A stretch of DNA of 8,920 bases from an uncultured Eubacteriales bacterium (GTDB lineage: Bacteria > Bacillota_A > Clostridia > Christensenellales > Aristaeellaceae): NCBI GenBank assembly GCA_902803675.1, contig CADCQZ010000382.1, positions 1-8,920 on the forward strand. The letters run 5' to 3'. This document shows, in pieces, positions 6,527 through 8,920 of the stretch (positions are counted from its first letter, which is position 1; every line of letters begins with the position of its first letter). The notes beneath the pieces were generated by a model. It made no database searches and was not told the DNA's origin. It was given only the letters and a program-made list of their open reading frames with translations. The translations under genes and the position numbers were made by a program.

Positions 6527-6541
6527 TCGAAAGAGGAAGAA

Positions 6542-7486
6542 ATGGATCTTATCAAATACCTGGATATCGGTCAGACGGCGCTGGAATTGGGCCTGGTCAA
6601 CAGCCTGACAGTTCTGGCGCTGTTTCTGAGCTATTCCATGCTGAACGTGTGCGACCTGTCAACGGACGGCAGCTTCACTCTGGGAGCCGTGATCGGCTCA
6701 ATGACCGCGCTGGCGGGCCATTCGGTGCTGTCTCTTCCGGCGGCCATGGCTGCCGGCGCGGTATCCGGTTTCATCGTGGCGACACTGCAGACGCGGATGG
6801 GGGTGCAGAGCCTGCTGGCCGGTATCGTCGTGAATACCGCGCTTTATTCGGTCAACCTTGCTTTCACCGGGAATAAGCCCACACTGAGCATGAATAAGAC
6901 CGTAACGATATTCACCATGGCGAAGGACTGGCTGAAGGATACGCCCGTGAGCGCTCAGTATAAGCTCATCGTGCTCGCTGTCATCACGGCGCTGGCTGTC
7001 CTTTTTCTCTGCTGGTTCCTGAAGACCAAACTGGGCCTTGCGATCCGGGCGACCGGCAGCAACCCGGACATGGTGCGCTCGTCGTCCATCAACCCTACGT
7101 TTACCACGACGGTCGGCCTGTGCATCTCCAACGCCCTGACGGCGCTGTCCGGATGCCTGATGGCACAGCAGCAGAAAAACTATGACATCAACATGGGGAC
7201 AGGCATGGTCACGGTGGCTTTGGCTTCCCTGCTGATCGGCGGCGTCTTCTTCGGCAGGCACCGGCCCGTGCCTCTCAGGGCGGTCGGTGTTGTGATCGGA
7301 GCCTTCCTGTTCAGGCTGGTCTACGCTCTGGCTCTGAGGATGAACATGCCGGGCTTCATGCTGAAGGCTGTTTCCTCCGCGATCGTGGTCATCGCCATTT
7401 CCGGCCCTTATCTTCGCCGGCAGCTTCCGCTGATGCTCAAGCGGATGAACCGCGGCGGCAGGGGAGGAGGACAGGCCCGTGCTTAA
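6542..7486 (+). CDS. trpY: ABC transporter permease (TrpY)
   Basis: The 314-residue integral membrane protein matches the BPD_transp_2/COG4120 permease family. Hydrophobic segments lie at about residues 17-37, 44-60, 64-81, 87-107, 141-161, 187-208, 219-238, 245-266 and 273-290. Family motifs include LSTDGSFTLGA (39-49) and GLAIRATGSNPDMVRSSSI (165-183), the cytoplasmic loop expected to contact the ATPase. The C-terminus is basic and glycine-rich. Together with TrpX and TrpZ it would form the membrane channel of the importer. The start at 6542 is preferred over an in-frame GTG at 6512, because GAGGAAG lies just before the ATG, while the GTG is in the loop of the intergenic hairpin with no binding site. 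The end overlaps trpZ by eight bases. Confidence 0.92.
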   Translation: MDLIKYLDIGQTALELGLVNSLTVLALFLSYSMLNVCDLSTDGSFTLGAVIGSMTALAGHSVLSLPAAMAAGAVSGFIVATLQTRMGVQSLLAGIVVNTALYSVNLAFTGNKPTLSMNKTVTIFTMAKDWLKDTPVSAQYKLIVLAVITALAVLFLCWFLKTKLGLAIRATGSNPDMVRSSSINPTFTTTVGLCISNALTALSGCLMAQQQKNYDINMGTGMVTVALASLLIGGVFFGRHRPVPLRAVGVVIGAFLFRLVYALALRMNMPGFMLKAVSSAIVVIAISGPYLRRQLPLMLKRMNRGGRGGGQARA

Positions 7487-8264
7487 ATTCGATCATGTGA
7501 CGAAAGTATTCAATCCGGGCACGCCGGATGAAAAGACCGCCATGGATGATATCACCCTTCATATCCGGAAGGGGGATTTTGTCAGTATCATCGGCGCGAA
7601 CGGAGCCGGTAAATCGACACTTTTCAACGCTGTCTGCGGCAGTTTTCTGGTGGATAAAGGTTCGATCACGCTTTCGGGAAAAGACATCACCCTGGTGCCT
7701 GAACATACCAGGGCCCGTGTGATCGGCAGGCTCTTTCAGGATCCCATGCGCGGTACGGCGCCTGATATGAGCATCGAGGAAAATCTGGCGCTGGCCGCGG
7801 GCAACGGAGGGTGGCTCTCCCGCGTCAGCAAAAAGGACAAGAATGATTTCCGTGACAGGCTGAGCCTTCTCGGGATGGGGCTGGAGGACCGGATGCACCA
7901 GGTCGTCGGTCTCCTTTCCGGCGGCCAAAGGCAGGCGCTGACCCTTCTGATGGCCACATATCATCTGCCGGAACTGCTGCTTCTGGATGAGCATACGGCG
8001 GCGCTCGATCCCGGTACGGCCGATAAGGTGCTGAACCTGACCAGGAGCATCGTGGAAGAAAACAGGATCACCTGTATGATGATCACCCACAACATGCAGT
8101 CCGCCCTGGATCTTGGGAACCGCACGCTGATGATGGACCGCGGACGGATCATCCTGGATGTGGAAGGGGAGGAACGGTCACATCTGACCGTGAATGATCT
8201 GACCGAACGTTTCAAAGCCCTTAACGGCAGGGATCTGACCAATGACAGAATGCTCCTGGGATGA
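7479..8264 (+). CDS. trpZ: ABC transporter ATP-binding protein (TrpZ)
   Basis: The 261-residue protein is a complete ABC ATPase (COG1101 type). It shows Walker A GANGAGKST (39-47), Q-loop FQDP with Q87, signature LSGGQ (146-150), Walker B LLLLDE (166-171), D-loop AALD (174-177) and switch histidine H204 in MITHN. The usual LLLDEPTAALDP block reads LLLDEHTAALDP here; histidine after the Walker B glutamate is, as I recall, a common variant in this subfamily. It would power import through TrpY from the cytoplasmic side. It starts with GTG at 7479, overlapping the trpY end by eight bases; GGAGGAGG lies eight bases upstream, inside trpY, so translation is probably coupled. It is the last gene of the operon: after its stop there is more than 500 bases without an intact gene. 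Confidence 0.94.
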   Translation: MLKFDHVTKVFNPGTPDEKTAMDDITLHIRKGDFVSIIGANGAGKSTLFNAVCGSFLVDKGSITLSGKDITLVPEHTRARVIGRLFQDPMRGTAPDMSIEENLALAAGNGGWLSRVSKKDKNDFRDRLSLLGMGLEDRMHQVVGLLSGGQRQALTLLMATYHLPELLLLDEHTAALDPGTADKVLNLTRSIVEENRITCMMITHNMQSALDLGNRTLMMDRGRIILDVEGEERSHLTVNDLTERFKALNGRDLTNDRMLLG

Positions 8265-8487
8265 AGCTCCATCACAAAAAACGCTCCTTCGGCCGCCCCT
8301 CGTAAGAAAGTTTTATAGTTTTCAGGAATGGCATGATCTTCAGGTCATGCCATTTCCTGTTCCACCAATTCACTCAGTGGGATGAACCCTGTCAGATCGT
8401 GGCAGATATGGATGCTTCGGCGGCGTTTTCCGCTGCTTTTATCCGGTGCCCCGATAGATCGACTTGATCAGCTCATGGGCCGCATAA
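8265..8487. other. gene-poor stretch after the importer operon
   Basis: No intact gene is visible. A short A run (8275-8280) and a long hairpin (8323-8359, listed separately) are present. All frames carry early stops or lack a start with a ribosome binding site. A 40-codon minus-strand open stretch (8345-8467) has protein-like composition near its end but lacks a start; see the rejected items. Confidence 0.5.
8323..8359. repeat. 14-bp hairpin downstream of trpZ, no U tract
   Basis: CAGGAATGGCATGA (8323-8336) pairs with TCATGCCATTTCCTG (8345-8359) over 14 bp with a single bulged T; the loop is eight bases. It sits about 60 bases after the trpZ stop and would be the natural place for the operon's terminator, but neither strand has a T run after it. 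It may stabilise the 3' end of the mRNA, act as an atypical terminator, or be a remnant of a mobile element. Confidence 0.7.
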
Positions 8488-8697
8488 GGCGTCGATTCGG
8501 GTCATATCCGCAACTGTCTGACCTTCCGGATTGCCTTTGGCTGCATCATCTTCACCTTTGTGCAGTATACCCGGAATTCCATGGCGATCCTGATCGTAAT
8601 GGAGATATATTTGATCCCGATCACCGCCGGGACAGGCGTGATCGAAGGAGTGCCGGAGATGGCCGGTGAAAGCCTTGGAGTCTTTATGAGATCGTAG
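8488..8697 (+). pseudogene. possible remnant of a membrane protein C-terminus
   Basis: A 69-codon frame opens directly after a TAA (8485-8487) and ends at TAG (8695-8697). It reads like a genuine coding tail: third positions are GC-rich as in neighbouring genes, two hydrophobic segments occur (RIAFGCIIFTFV and MAILIVMEIYLIPITAG), and it ends in an ordinary acidic stretch (EGVPEMAGESLGVF). It has no start with a ribosome binding site; the first in-frame ATG (8581) has none. I cannot name the family. The best guess is a truncated or frameshifted membrane protein; chance open frame is the alternative. Confidence 0.3.
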
Positions 8698-8741
8698 GGC
8701 GGGATGATATGGCGCAAGTTTTGATATAAATATGCTTGAGG

Positions 8742-8770
8742 TTGAAACAGATCAGTCCGTACTGGATAAT
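8742..8770 (+). promoter_or_regulatory. predicted sigma-A promoter upstream of the right-end gene
   Basis: TTGAAA (8742-8747) and GATAAT (8765-8770) each match consensus at five of six positions and are spaced by 17 bases; transcription would start near 8777. A second -10-like element with an extended TG (TGCGATAAT, 8784-8792) lies just downstream. The resulting transcript would carry a leader of about 135 bases before the gene at 8913. Confidence 0.65.
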
Positions 8771-8815
8771 ATATTTGGTTTTGTGCGATAATCTGAAGAA
8801 AGGAGCATATTCTTT

Positions 8816-8845
8816 ATGACCAGAAGGTATGTGATCGCTCAGTAG
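8816..8845 (+). CDS. putative nine-residue leader peptide
   Basis: The mini-ORF encodes MTRRYVIAQ and ends in TAG. AAAGGAG lies about ten bases upstream, a reasonable binding site, and a promoter lies 46 bases before that ATG. The stop codon's last base begins an 11-bp inverted repeat, the layout seen when a ribosome on a leader ORF influences downstream folding. Two adjacent arginine codons (AGA AGG) follow the second residue. It could equally be the broken 5' end of a lost gene. Nothing shows it is translated. Confidence 0.4.
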   Translation: MTRRYVIAQ

Positions 8846-8904
8846 TCTGAGCTTAAATCTTGATAATTGAATCGTAAGCTCAGACGAATCCTAAAACCAT
8901 TAGG
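8845..8904 (+). promoter_or_regulatory. leader hairpins before the gene at 8913
   Basis: GTCTGAGCTTA (8845-8855) and TAAGCTCAGAC (8875-8885) form a perfect 11-bp stem with a 19-base AT-rich loop. A second, small stem pairs CCTAA (8890-8894) with TTAGG (8900-8904) and so covers the start of the Shine-Dalgarno sequence (AGGAGG, 8902-8907). The first stem has no U tract, so control of translation is more likely than termination. The ligand or signal is unknown. Confidence 0.5.
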
Positions 8905-8912
8905 AGGAGCGT

Positions 8913-8920
8913 ATGAGCTA
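8913..8920 (+). CDS. start of an unknown gene, runs off the right edge
   Basis: AGGAGGAGC ends two bases before an ATG at 8913 followed by AGC, an almost ideal initiation site; the gene leaves the window after two full codons. A promoter and structured leader precede it. Product cannot be told. Confidence 0.5.

Noticed and set aside
6512..6541. Upstream GTG start for the permease gene
   Set aside because: The codon falls in the loop of the stable intergenic hairpin with no Shine-Dalgarno sequence; the ATG at 6542 has GAGGAAG directly before it.
8345..8467. 40-codon minus-strand open stretch ending HDLTGFIPLSELVEQEMA
   Set aside because: The end reads like protein, but there is no start codon or binding site and I cannot match it to a family; kept only as possible decayed DNA.
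8502..8717. 71-codon minus-strand frame opposite the membrane-protein-like fragment
   Set aside because: It is highly basic, lacks a binding site, and looks like the antisense of the plus-strand fragment.
1..8920. CRISPR arrays, tRNA or rRNA genes, insertion sequences with transposase
   Set aside because: None seen: no spaced direct repeats, no tRNA-like CCA-ended cloverleaf, and no transposase motif on either strand.

Overview
The window looks like chromosomal DNA from a Gram-positive anaerobe of the Bacillota, most likely a fairly GC-rich member of the Clostridia. The signs are AGGAGG-type ribosome binding sites, a T-box leader, U-tract terminators, and a set of lactate dehydrogenase genes of the ferredoxin/NAD-dependent kind found in anaerobes. 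The species cannot be named from what is visible.

Left half, minus strand (4838 down to 1): one tightly packed transcription unit. A promoter at 4810-4838 precedes lctB (ETF beta subunit), lctC (ETF alpha subunit with an N-terminal two-cluster ferredoxin domain) and lctD (FAD-dependent lactate/glycolate-type dehydrogenase). This is the gene order of the electron-confurcating lactate dehydrogenase known from Acetobacterium. It is predicted to oxidise lactate with NAD+ by spending reduced ferredoxin. The unit continues without a gap into a DUF1934 (YwiB-like) gene, an unrecognised 177-residue gene and the start of an HI0933-type flavoprotein that runs off the left edge. Stops and starts touch, overlap or lie a few bases apart, so co-transcription and translational coupling are likely.

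Middle (4771-5458): a non-coding divergent region. It holds the lct promoter, a strong minus-strand terminator (4881-4914) with no visible gene feeding it, and a plus-strand promoter (5048-5076) leading into a T-box riboswitch (about 5083-5354). The T-box specifier reads TGG and its tRNA-end-binding bulge reads TGGC, both matching tRNA-Trp.

Right half, plus strand (5459-8264): a three-gene ABC importer consisting of a binding protein, a permease and an ATPase, of the TrpXYZ type. The T-box makes tryptophan the likely substrate: uncharged tRNA-Trp would allow read-through and raise uptake. A GC-rich hairpin separates the binding-protein gene from the permease gene.

Right end (8265-8920): a long hairpin without a U tract, a degraded-looking membrane-protein fragment, and then a good promoter (8742-8770). 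The promoter leads to a nine-residue mini-ORF, an 11-bp inverted repeat and a small hairpin touching the ribosome binding site of a gene that starts at 8913 and leaves the window. This last arrangement looks like a leader that controls expression and is among the least explained parts of the window.
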